Origin: Phallusia fumigata
Taxonomy: Eukaryota > Chordata > Ascidiacea > Phlebobranchia > Ascidiidae
Direction of reading: 5' to 3'
NCBI GenBank assembly: GCA_008931825.1
Contig: QXVZ01023286.1
Location: 65,625 to 129,624, forward strand
DNA: 64,000 nt
Both the position numbers and the translations under genes were made by a program. Shown here one piece after another: positions 1 through 13,100 of this stretch (its first letter is position 1; each line of letters begins with the position of its first letter). The notes beneath the pieces are model-generated. The model was not told where the DNA came from. It searched no databases and saw only the letters and a program-made list of their open reading frames with translations.

Positions 1-1029
1 CGGATAGCTGTATATGACCAATGCTAATAGATAGGCGCAGCTATTATCGTACGTTGCAACAACACTGTATTGATCGAAAATACTGGACAGGACGCCCTCC
101 TTGTCTGGGATCCATATGGGGTTTATTTACACGAGACATGAGGTGGGTCACTACTTGACTTAAAATAACGAGGTATTGACGAGATCGTTTTGTTTACGGC
201 AACAGTCACCAGAGTGGATGATTTGGCCTACCTGTAAATTCTGTGTCTAATACTTCTTGGATTACTTAAAGGCACAGAAATTGAGTAACAGCCCCTGACT
301 TTATTTAACATTAGTGCAACGGAAGCGTTCTTTGGTTTGAACCCCAATGTAGGCTACTGGAACGTTTGGAACGTTTATGCCTTTCGCGTTGGGTTAAGTT
401 GAGTTTATTTCGTTTTGTTACAGAATAGGCAGCGACACATTTGCACCAAAACATTCACCAAGCCGGATATAGCAGCGCAACGTTAAATCGTTATAAAGCA
501 TAAACAAGTGAAGAGCACAATTGGTGGATCAAGGTTAAATGCGCTGAGCCTACACCGTCATTAAAGGCATTATCGACGGGGACTCACATCGAAGGGTGAG
601 TTTGGCGCGATGGGGAATTAAGACTGGGGGTGAAACGGTAGTGGAAAGCCTTGTGTATTTGTTTCTCTTTCAAATGCCTGTTACTGCTAGTTAGCATTCT
701 TCACGCTTGGGGGTGAAACCCGTGGCAAAGTAAGCCGATCCGGTAAACGTATTACTGCCTTGCGCTGAGAGTCTCAACGCAAAGGTGTCGCAAGTACCGA
801 CTACAGTATAAATCCGTCATAAAATCCCTTGGTAAACTAGAAATTCTCTTGATAATCTCTAATATATTTTTATTTGGGTGAGGTAAAAACCGTATTGTTG
901 AGCACAATTTTCGGGACGATATAGACAAATACCGAATCGTTCCGGTACGAAAATTATTCTACTTTCATCACTGCGTTAAACCCAGAAAAAAAACACGGTA
1001 TTCTATTTGATTCAAAGTTGACCACTTAC
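1..1029. other. Intron of the PDE5/11-type gene at the window edge
   Basis: No exon continuing GAF-B into the catalytic domain was found here. The stretch holds a dispersed repeat copy (about 392-640) and otherwise nothing recognised. Confidence 0.6.
392..640 (+). repeat. Dispersed repeat, copy 1
   Basis: The run from gttgagtttatttcg through aagccgg.atagc.gcgcaa, gagcacaattggt and ctacaccgt is shared in order with 25703-25960. A 5' fragment recurs at 19523-19580. There are no open frames or clear end repeats, so the class is unknown. Confidence 0.6.
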
Positions 1030-1196
1030 TTCAAGAATGACTTGCTGTTTGGCGGCGAGTCTTGCCGTCTCCTCATACATTCTCGTGTTTGAAATTCCCA
1101 ACCCGCAAAAGATGGCGAACGCTTCCAGGATCTGGACATCGCTTTGTGAGAAGTTGGGACCGGCTTTCGGCATTTTGTTCACAAGCTGGATAACAC
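1030..1196 (-). CDS. PDE5/11: PDE5/11-type gene, exon 12 (residues 496-551, end of GAF-B)
   Basis: The exon encodes [20 protein letters not shown] and then [20 protein letters not shown], a near match to PDE5A/PDE11A EAFVIFCGLGI.NT.MY. The GAF motif acidic pair reads Asp515-Val516 instead of Asp-Glu. The exon ends VILE at a gtaagtgg donor, just where PDE5 continues VLSYHA into the catalytic region. Confidence 0.95.
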
Positions 1197-4100
1197 CTGA
1201 ATAGAATATGATTCATTAAACAAGTACATATCACTTGACGCCAGGCCTTTTCTTACGTGACCCCGATAATGTTTTGATTAATTCCGATATGCGCTACTTT
1301 GGAAAACTTGCTGTTCAACACAATCAACTAATTTCTTAATTTTTTTGGATTATAAACCCATTTACAATTTGATCCATGGCCCACTGATGGACGAATCACA
1401 GGCGATTCAGAATTCCATACTCGCTTATAAGTGGTTCATTGTCAAAACGATACGGGTTTTAAAATCTTTTTTTAAGTTTTAAACTTACCTAATACTTGTC
1501 TTAGGCTGTCGCGAATTGGAATGCAAAGCAGCGAGCGCGTTGTGAAGCCGAGTTCCTCATCTTCCTACAAAATTTCAAAGATGTACCGATCGTATTTGCG
1601 GCTACGCTCAAATGCAATTAAATGCCACGCGCTGGTGAAAGTGTTAGTCAAAATACAGCAGCACAAACGCCAGTTTAAATGTCTTAATTTGAATACAACG
1701 AAGGCCTTTGTTTATCTTGCTGTCCTCTTGCGGTGGTGGAGGTAGGTTTTTCAGTTAGGTGTAGGTGAAAATTTATCCCAGTGTCAACCACTACTAATTA
1801 AAACAGTGCGCTTAAGTTTGTTAATCATGTAAACATAAGATGCCCGTCTGGAAACTGAAGTACGAGGTACCACGTCAGAATAAAAGCACGTATTGTGACC
1901 GTACGCCCTTATTGATGACGTCATTGTGGTTTAACCACTGGGCGGATTCAACAAAAACGTCAAACCAGTTTTAAGACCCAAAGCATGAAATTCAAATCGC
2001 CCTACCGCACGTCGCGCACTCGACGTTAATTAAATTCCCTCAATCCAATCCACCCATCGTGCCCACATCTGGCGAAACCTCAAAATACCTGCGGCAAGAC
2101 AATGACGAAATGTCCCGAGCGACAACAACACACGTGATGTCATGGCGACAATTAACGAGTCGAAATGCCCGGTATGCGATGCATGAGAAGGTCAACTAAC
2201 CGAGGTCTCTTGATACTGTGGTTGGCGTAACTAGGCACCGCAGCAAACTAATTAGCAGTTGACTGCGACACAAAGTCAAGTGTTACAGCACTTGTAACAA
2301 TGTCGCAAACAACGGGGTTTTCAAACACCGAGAACTTGTCGTAAGCAAACATAATCTGCATGGTATGTACATATGCTGTGTTGGCAGGATAAAATGGTCG
2401 GCGGTTTTGGTTGGTGCCGCAACCCTACGGTAGTGGATTAAATTTACGTGGATCCACAAATACGGATTATGTTATGTAGAATTCTCTAAACCCAGAATAA
2501 CAGAAGGCTGCAATGACATTGTTTTCTACCCTTCTAGTTGGTACATATTATGAAACTGTTTACCCTCTAAAATCCAAGCAAAAATAAAAGTTTATTGACT
2601 ACTGTAAACAAAATGCTGGTACGCTCCAGCAACGTTGTTTTGCCAGAACACGAAATAAGGTTCAAATTCAAATGCAATTTAACTTTTTTTTAATTCAAAT
2701 ATTTCTTGATTCAAAACTCAAGTTGTGTATCCCTATAGACATGTTAAATTTCCCGCATTTATTCCTTGTGACGTTAAAAAAAACGTTCAAGCGTCGTCGA
2801 GTCTAGGGGCAAACGGATATTGCTATCTACATGCTTTAATGAGGCTGGGTTATTAAAACAAATAAAAAATAAAAACCCAACCAACCACTAACAGCGTCCA
2901 AAATTACCTACACTGTTGTTTCTCAGAACATATTTTCGAAAAGGAGTTGTTAAAAACTAGAAGGGTGGCTTACCATATATAGACATTCTATATACACTAT
3001 TACCCGATATTAAAAGAGGATATATTCCCCACATTATATTACATTGGGTCTTATAGTTACCTGCGCTATTTATGACATAATTGTTTCTGCTGGCAGAAAC
3101 GCATGGGTCCCCACACATGCAAAGTTCTACATATTGCGTTTTTCAGAAAACATGTCTAGGTTATAGATATAAACAAAGCAATCAGTGCACCACAAAGACA
3201 TGTTATACAAACTGTCCAAGTTACATCAAGTTTGGACATTGTTTAATAATATTACACATTTTAGGGGGCTAGTGGGGTAACTGCTGGGGCTATTAGGTAA
3301 AAAACATTAATTATTGCACCACAATGACATGTTATACAAACTGTCCAAATTTCATCCAATTCGGAGATTGTTTAACTATTTGCCCCATTTTAGGGGGCTA
3401 GTGGGGTAACTGCTGGGGCTGTAGGGTAAAAAATGTTAATTATCGCACCACAATGACATGTTATGCAAACTGTCCAAATTTCATCCAATTCGGAGATTGT
3501 TTAAGTATTTGCCCCATTTTAGGGGGCTAGTGGGGTAACTACTGGGGCTGTAGGGTAAAAAACGTTAATTATTGCACCACAATGACATGTTATGCAAACT
3601 GTCCAAATTTCATCTAATTCGGAGATTGTTTAACTATTTGCCCCATTTTAGGGGGCTAGTGGGGTAACCGTTGGGATATGGGGTCAAACAACACTAATAA
3701 CACAACTCCATGACCATGTCTACCAACAGTAAAAGTTTCATCCAAATCCGCCAAACATTTCATGCCAAAGTGCATAGACATAGTGCAAGGAAATATTTCA
3801 CCCTTTTGGGGGCTAGCGGGGTAACCTTTGGGGCTAAGAAGTCAATGGAAATGGATGACACATCGCCATGACCATATCTACCCGCTGTGAAAGTTTCATC
3901 CAAATCCATCAAACATTTCATGCCAAAAGGCCATGGACAAGCTGCAGGGCAGAAAAAAGAAAAAAAAAGAAAAAAACAGAGTGAAAACAGTATGTGTCCC
4001 CTTTCAGGAAGGGGACCCATAATTAAAACACATCTTTCATCTGAAATGTCAATCATCAGACAGTATATTTAAAAGGCTTTTTTACATCAAGGTTTTGGCA

Positions 4101-7100
4101 TATTAAATCTAGCATTCATATTTGCATTGTGTCCTTAACACCTGCAAAGCGTCACGTATGTGATCTAATTACAACCTTGCTCGCACCGCACTCACCACAA
4201 ATTGGAATTTGGTCTCCTTTTCGGCATCTCGAACGTTGACGATCTGCAGAATGCAAGTAAACAACGTTAGTCGGTTAAAAGCAGCCACAGTTGTCAAATC
4301 AACAAGTGATAAGTTTGAAGGAGCAGAGCAAACAAGACAATCACGAATGAGCAAACGCACTAACCACTGCTTATCAACGGGTTACGATTAAAGCAAACTG
4401 CCTTATGCAAGGGGTGGAAGGGGTCAGAAGAGCATATAAAAATGTTTCTTTGATTTGTTTTATTCTTCTACATCACGGCAACCTTTGGAATGCGAGGTGC
4501 CAGTTCACTACTTATGTCAAATGTTAACGCGTGCAATGGCATGCTGCCGTTAATGCTTTATTGTGTCTCTGCGTTTAGCAGGATAAATGTTGCAAATTTA
4601 AACAAAACGGCAAAGTTTCACGCACTAATTTTACGCTTTTATCTAAATCCAAAAAAACACACGGTTGTCTGAAAACATCCCAAAGGTTTAACAGCGTCCC
4701 CAAAAAACAACGACTTTCTTGACGTCACGTATCCGTGATTTTCGCCGTTATGACGTCACATACAAAAAGCTGCTTATTAAGCAATACATGCAGAACGTTC
4801 GCTGCGAACAACAGTTCTGCGCTGCTATGAATGTAACAGTCCTGCCAAGACCTGCCGCATTGTCTGTCAAAAAATACGAAAAATTCTTTTTGGTCTGATA
4901 CCGGTTTTCAAAGTTCGATGTCCAAAGGTATGCGACCGAAGCGTGGATTCAATGTGGTATGGTCGCTGTCCGCTCGATGTCGGACATGAATACACATTGA
5001 CGAACAAATATTAGCATTTAAGGTTCGCGTAAAACAGGCGTATTACCTGCCAACTCATGGCCCCAAGGACAATTTTCAAACGTTAACGCCACCGCTCGCT
5101 GATAAAATTTACTGCAAGGCGAAACCAATAACGTTGCATTAAGTTAACGACAAGTCCAAAGTTTTACAACGTTTTGATGTCACAGCATTTTAGCGATGTT
5201 ATTAATGGTTTACTGCTCACGTGTGACGTCAAAAAATGGTCACAAAGCCATTTTGCGCACTTTACATTGGCTCTCTTACCGAGGGTACGGGAATAATGGG
5301 TTTAGAGAGCTTCATCTTTACCCCGCAAACAATTGAAAAACATAGCGATGCATTTTGTTTATGTATGTTGGTAGTTGCAGTTGCATTAGACATATTGCAC
5401 AATAGTTTGCAATAATTAGGATTAATGACAACCAGTATTGCATATCTACTGAGAACTTTTCTAAAATTACGAACACTTACGTGCGCAAGACTTTCGAATT
5501 ATTTTATGTGGGTCGCACCACAAAGTATTTGTGGACCCCTGCTATACACCACCATACAGTAAATACACAGAGGGCGCCAGGTTATAAGGTGTGATGTTTG
5601 ACATAATACCAAGGCAAACTTGATAAAACATGTGACAGCGCTGTTCAAAAGAGCAGATGTCATTTGAATAACTTTAAATCGCCGGACGAGAGGTTTACGG
5701 GAAAACGCGGTGACGACAACGGGTCGTTCAAACAGAGAAAGCTAATATGCGTTGGACCGTAGTCATGTCGATCAACAGACAAGTATGAGTGATGTGAAGT
5801 TGCGGTTTATTACCAACACTACATGTACATCGGGTTGCTGCACAACCATAGCAGGTTCTGTTTATGATTTCGGGTAAAGTTTCTTTACCATATCAGCAGC
5901 CTGCCTGTGAAACACGACAATCACCTGCTTTCAACACGCGACAAAGGAGGTATTTAAGTTTTCGCGATTGCAGCAAAAATTTGAGCATCACATTTGCAAT
6001 GGACCTCTTACCAAGTGGGCTTTTGAGCGAGCTTCGTGCGGTTAACTATGACAAATCGATTTAAAAAAAATGGACTGCAAAGGTCACTTGTGGAGTCTGC
6101 TACACAAGTCAGGCCTCAGATTAACGTTTTAATCTACTTTTAAACATGTTCACGGTTCGTTGCGCAAAGCTGGTTGTTTACCCGTTGACCTAAAACAAAC
6201 TGACCTGTCCAGTTTGCCGGACAAACGAGGTAATAGCGATGTTGAAGGGAACTTTCCGTTTGTTGCTGTTTCCGTTTTGAAGATTTTCGAGTTTGCTTTC
6301 CAACGCCACTTGATCGGAAACATGCTCAAACGTCTGTTTGAAGAGATCTGAAAAATCAAGTTTATTTATTTCTTTTCTAGTCAGATGAGGTTCCACATTA
6401 AAAACAAAAAAATTATCTCAAAATGGTTAAAGTCAAAATCTTTTTGCAATTTCTGCGTTTCAGGGCCAGTTTTACCACAGCAATAACGTATTTCAAAACA
6501 CTGGACACGAATATGTCCACATTATTTGTTGAACGTATTGACCCAAGTGGGTAATGAAAGAGGCATACTATGTTATTCAAACGTTTCCGAAATAACCCAA
6601 GCTATCATCAATGATAAAAATTAGACTTAAACATATGGAAATGTTGGGGGAACAAAGTGCCCCAAAATGGAGTGATTTTGAAGATTCGACCAGATGGCAT
6701 CATCTGAATTTTTGTATTCTATCGCTTGACCCAAAAACCGCTTGAAGAACTGAAATAGAAATACTTAAATCTTACTCTCTGGGTGCGCAGGATCGGCAAG
6801 GAGCACTGAGGCTCTCTCGCAGCTGAGTAGGGATGTGGAATGAGTCAAGATAGTTTCCATGACGACCGACAGTGAGCTCTGCTCTTCGAAAAGGACGCGC
6901 GCCAAATCAAGAAGGATCTGAAACAAAATGCCAAACGTGAAATTGACGAAGCGACTTCATACGTGCAGTCTATGTGTCAAGTTGCTAACGTCAATTTGAA
7001 ACATTCCCAACTTCAACTTTGCAAGCAAAAACATGTTGCAATGCGGTATTTTGCGGTGGGATTTGAACCACAAACCTACGCCAGTCGATGTGCACAATTT

Positions 7101-10100
7101 TGTGCGTTAAGTTTGTGTGTTTAATAATGACCATGCACAATGTTGTACACAAACACATGCAGTCGGAAATAGTTTAATACAATTACAACACTAACATAAA
7201 CAGGAAGGGTTCCGAATGCTGCAGTTCACTCATTCACTATTTTGCTACACCAAAGACATAAGTGTACCCCCTCATGTCCACAATGATCTGCCAATGCTGG
7301 TGCAATTTGTTCTGTTGACCTATTATCATGAGTTCCCGGGTTTGTTTGTTAATGCACAGTATTGGCATGTTGCAATCAGAACTGCTTTGTCCTGACTTGT
7401 AAATTCCTGGCAACTACATTTGTTTACTTTGTGATTGGGGACCATGGAAAACACTCATCACGTTTGCCATGAAAGGCTATAATATTTGAACTTTAACCTA
7501 AACAGGGCGAAGGCATACATACGTGTGTACATAAAAATCATAATTTATTGATTTCAATGTCAAAAACGCCATAAATTTTTTGTGGAAATCATTGACTTGA
7601 CGCTTAACATCTGAGAGAGGGAAGAAAATGATGGCTAGGAAAATTTTAAACCAATGACGAAAGCGCCCTATTAAGTTTAAAGCCATTTATGATGTTAGTG
7701 TTATAGGAGAAAAACGCAATAAAAGTCGTTTTCGTATTTAACAGTAACCCTTTGCTCGCAGTAAGGTATTTGGGTTTGTCCTTAAAACAAACGTTTGCAC
7801 AAAAAATAGAAACACAAGGCACTTAATTAGATAGCAGTTCAATTTAAAACAAATCTGCCAGAGACCTTGTATGTAGTAAATGAATTGCAATGAAAACATT
7901 TCAACAATCGCTGTTTTCATTACCAGTGCAAAATGACGAAAAGCGATTGTTGAAACGTTAGCATTACAATGTATTCACTACATTACGCTTACTGGTTGTT
8001 TCATTTTAACTTAAACCATACAAACAACAAACTGAATGCAAACCTCGTTTCTTCGGTTTTCCAACTGGACTTTCTCAAATATCTGTGCGTTGTGGATCGC
8101 GATGCCGCAGAAACCCAAGTAGGAAGCGAATATTTTTTCGTCCTTTAGCGTGAAGACTCCCTGGTTCTTATTAATTACTTGCGCCACCCCGACGATCTGC
8201 AAATAAGAATCCCTGCTAAACTATGTACTGCCCAATCAACATGCCAGTAAAAAGGACTTTTGCTGTTGAACAAATAAAACATGAACCAGGGTCGTAAGGA
8301 AATACTTATAACTGTAAGGAAATCTGTTTTAGCAGTTTTTGCTTTGTGGGTTATACATTTGAACAGTGATTAAATGGATTGCTTGAAATTAAACCTTTCA
8401 ACGGCATAACAGCATAACACCGGATGATGTTGTTAAACCCACGGCTTTATACACAGGGTTTTTGGGTTTTGCTGAAATTTGGCAGATAGAACAATTTCAA
8501 CAACAATCTTTGCTTTTAAAAGGCAAGGACCATGAATTTTTACACCATATTTGTTTTATATGTTCGAAACTGTACTAGTTCGAAGTGATGTGTTTTGCCT
8601 GTTGGATTGTTTTGCCTCGAAAACTCAGACAACATCATGACTTAGAACATACAAGCTCAGCTATTTACGTTGTACGCAACTTGAGGGTTTGTCCCAGATA
8701 CTGCGCTTTGTCGACTGTGTTTTTTACGAATTAATACAGTTGTTTGCTTTAAATAGATACACTATAGTATATACCAAATGGCAGATGTGTGCAATTCCAT
8801 AAACACTGACAGTTTTAAAACCATGTTCAAGGGGGCCACGCCATTCAAACACAAACCGCTTTACCAAAACCTGGTCAGTTTTCAGAAACTGACATCAATA
8901 CGTCGGGATCTCTGTATTAACCTTGATCAAACTGGGTCAGGAGAATTATCCTAGCTTCTGTAAACCGCCCTCACATTTAGTCAATACATTGATCGCATAT
9001 TCTGAAGGGCGGTGTGGTTGTTTTGGGAACCGATAGCAAGGCGCTGTTCCCAACCACTGATCGATACCAATTTAACGAGTAGAAACAAACACCTGTTGGT
9101 TCATTAAGCGAGCCCTGTGCACGGTTAAGCGCGTTTTCTGTTGCAATGAGAAGCTAATTAACGTAGGTTTGTGTGGGCCCTTTGCTGTAGCTATTTAGGT
9201 GCATGTTTGTTGATTTCATTGAATTTTGAATAAAATAAACCCTGAAATCAATAAACTTAGATTGGATTCAAAATGTTACAAGGAAGATGTAGACCTACTA
9301 AACTGGGTGGCTTTCAGGTTAAACTAAACGAAGTATTTGCTTCTTGCTAAAATTTCAATGGCATGTTCAGTCCAAATGTGACGGTCTAACGTTTGACAAT
9401 TGTTTTGCCGACGGCTCAAAGCCACGTAATTTTTCAACTTTGGTCTATCAAAAGCCGCCGGTCTGCTTTGTAACAAGGTAACAGGACAAGCTCAGATGGC
9501 GCACTGTCCACGCCCAAAAGTGAGAAAAAATACATCAAAGTCGCCAAACAAAACTTCGAGGAATTTGTACAACCAGAAGAAAATTACGGGTTTGCGGTGG
9601 TTAGATGTCGTAGCGAGTTTAATGAACCGTGAAACGGTATGACGTCAGAGATTGGAGATAACGAGCTTCGGTCATTCTCGCAAATTTACTGTGTCGTTCC
9701 GCTGCCCAGGCCGCAAGCTAATGTACCTTACGGGTTTTTACCAAGGCGTGGGACGCAGTTTGAATTGCTGCAAAGTGAAGGTGCTCTGTGCGAAGGTGGA
9801 CACGCTGGTAAACGAAATGTAATAGATGTTTCGAACTTTAAAATCTATAACTATACTCTAAATGATAGACTAGTATCTTTTGGGGACATTCGTTTTGTTG
9901 AAACAATTTAAATTGCAGGATATGCATAATATTTACTTTATGTTAAAGTGTCAGTAAATAGAACTTTATCTTCGTTGCAAAAAATCTTATTAACACTCGA
10001 AAACGTTTTTAAGAAATGGAAATATCACATTGAACGTTCTAGCCCCTGGTATTATGCATTAGTTGTGTTCTGATGCATAGAAACTGAAAATAATATTTAC

Positions 10101-13100
10101 TTTATGGCTAAGGACTGTTGTTTAAACAATATAGTTCCAGCAACACTGTTACGATACCAAATCCAACAAAGCCAAGTCAACATTGAAAGAACTTTAATTT
10201 CCGAGTATCGATTCCTTTCGATCGAAAACAAACTCTTGCGTTTTAAACCGATTCCGGTTACATATCACTGAGCCGGGATTCTTTTTAATTCGAAACCATT
10301 AGTTTCGGGCGAACGATTTATCGACGCAGCTCGAGGAGGTCGATATTGACTGAAGCAGATTTTATAAACGCACATGAAAGTCACGCGGCAAAACTGACGA
10401 TAAATCAACGTCGGCCGCCAATGAAAAATGACGTTTTGACGCGGGACCTACGTCAATGCAACGCAAACAGTGGCTACGTGTTCTTATGGAAAGTGCTGGA
10501 AGGTTTGTTCTGCTGGGTGGGAAACATTCTTGATTGTACATAGGCTGAAGCACACGAGGTGGAGACTTAACAGGGAGCTTCGGTGGCAACACAAGCTTCC
10601 GTATTGCTTGCAATTAACCAGTTTCGACCAACCGATACGCCAGTAATGCGTTTAAGATCGATTCAAGTTAATGGGATTCAACCAATCGTTGCTTTGCATC
10701 TTATCAAATTTCAGGATAATAGTGTTATTTTAATTAAAAAAGTGAAATTTATTGTTTTTACTTTCCACGATTTTTGGTGCCACGTTCAGCTCTTTTGTTA
10801 AAAAGTGACTGTTTGTTTATTTGGCCAAATAAATCTAATACACAGTTGCATCACTTCGAAAACACACGCGATTGGCATAAAACCAAATAGTAAATCAGTT
10901 ATAGACGTTTCCCCAAAAGCACCGGAATCTGACCTGAAACTATAGGGTTTTAACTAAGAAAATACAAATTGAAACGTATTCAGCCGGTTTCCAGTTTGTT
11001 TTCATTTCATTTTCTACTTTTTTTCACTTACCCGTTTTCCTTGGTCTTTGATCGGCATACAAAGAATGCAACGAGTTTTGTAACCGGTCTTTTGGTCCAC
11101 ATTCTGGTTAAATCGTTTGTCCTTAAAAATACATAGACATAATAGTTAGGAATACTTTCAGTAATCGGTAACCTAACATAGCCCAGAAAAGTTGTTTTCG
11201 ATTTATATTCTACAACGGACATTGCTTCAGAAGTCCCTTGTCCGCATTTTACCACCTCTTACATGCCACTGTTAACTACCGAGTGCAGTAGTTCCCAACC
11301 TTTTAGACCCCCTTTTGTTTGTTTGTTTCATTTTTATCCTCGGCTGGATGCGTTATGCTCATAATGAGTCCACCGTCCCCCTACCTGCCTCATTGCAGTT
11401 CCGGTGGATCATTTTCTATTTGATTTTTTCGATTTTTTAAAGTTGATGACTTAAATTTGGGTCAACCCATCAGGTTCCTCTGGCAATGCCGCCGAAGTTT
11501 CTTGCTCAGGGAAACACAAGCAACCGAGATGGGATTAGAACCCTCAACCTTGTGTACACAAGGCAGTCTCGCTAACCACATATTTTATTTTGGAACTTTT
11601 CATTCCTCCCCTACTAAACAAGAAGCGATATAAAGTAATTTCTAAGGACTAGAAACCACCGGTTCACCGACAAAGAAATACTGCACTTATAACTTTATTG
11701 ACTATAAAGTGGATATTCGTCCCTTTTACTGATAAAATTTCTCCCCGGTTGGGAACCACTGAATTAGTGTGATGTAAACAAACAAAACTTAAATTCGGCA
11801 GCAAACAAAGTGCTATGCTTTGAGTTTCGAATATATATCATTCGCGTATCAAAAGTAGTAACAGAACATATTCCATCCATTTTGAAATAAAAGATACCTT
11901 ATATGCGTCTGGAATGTTAAGGGTATTCCCCGTCAGTGCGACCAAGCCGGCGATGCCTTCACCAAACTTGATACGAATCTCGTTCTTTTTCACCACGTTG
12001 TCTTCGAGCGTTGATTCCTGTCAAGTGAAGCAGTCCGGAATAAGGTCAAAAACGATAGAGGACAGCTATCTACACTTTCGAAACTGTAATTGTTAAAGCC
12101 AAGCAGGAAATGATTGACACCTAGTAAAGTGTCTACATGATAGTAGTAATTGTATAGAGAAGCTTTAGAAGCAGCGGACAGACTCTGAATTCAGTTGTAT
12201 CAAAACGCTTGAACACACACAACGAACTAGATAATGGGCGACAACTGCAAACTTTGAAAAATTTCCAAAAATCTTATTAGAAACTTTAAAATGCTTTCGT
12301 GGCATGAATTCCATTATGCGTAAATTTTGGGACTTGATTTCTGGCAACACCTGCAACGTTTTTCATTTCGTTCAAAGGTGACACCCAAATTGCCTCACAG
12401 CGATGAAGGTAATTAAAAATTTGAAGGAACTCCTAACAAAAGTGACTTAAGCCGATCTCCAATAGAACAAATATCATTTGAATAATGACTAAATCTAAAA
12501 ATGTATCAAAAAAGTACAAAGAAATACTACGTACGGCAATCCTTTACACAATATGACGTAAACAGCAATAGTTAAATAGAACCTACTTTATCCATTTCAC
12601 AAATACTGTGTTTAAAATAAAATATACTGAACTAGAAAAACACCTTAAAATCGCAGACGAAACGAAACATTAAAAACGAACATATACCTTATTGACATCG
12701 AACAATCGACTGACGAGATATTTCTCTCCAGCTTTTTCTTGCACCAGGAACAAGGAACATCTGTCTGCTTCCAGTAGGATACTTACGTTCTGAAACAAAA
12801 AGAGTCAACTTGTACCACAACGCATAGCGCGTTTATTATTAAGATTAAACAGCAGCTTGCTTGGTCGTCAACACACACACACATCACGCACAAAACTTTT
12901 AAAAGGTTGTTCAAATCCACCTTGATTTAGAAATTAAAATACAAGCAAGTCACAGTCTTAGATTTTGCTAAATGTTGGTAACTCACCGCCATGAAAATTT
13001 CATAACCACTTATATACCAAGTCCTAAATAATCCTCATAGTGTATGCCTTAACCTGAATTGCACACGCTATTGTATGCTGCTTTAATGTTCCATCCTGGA

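Larger units (their letters stand above)
11122..11897. other. PDE intron between exons 6 and 5
   Basis: Most of this intron is a hAT-like MITE (11286-11761) carrying a tRNA-like insertion. Confidence 0.6.

Noticed and set aside
1-1029. PDE catalytic-domain exon at the left edge
   Set aside because: No HNxxH metal-binding motif or VLSYHA-like start was found on the minus strand; the domain is taken to lie outside the window.
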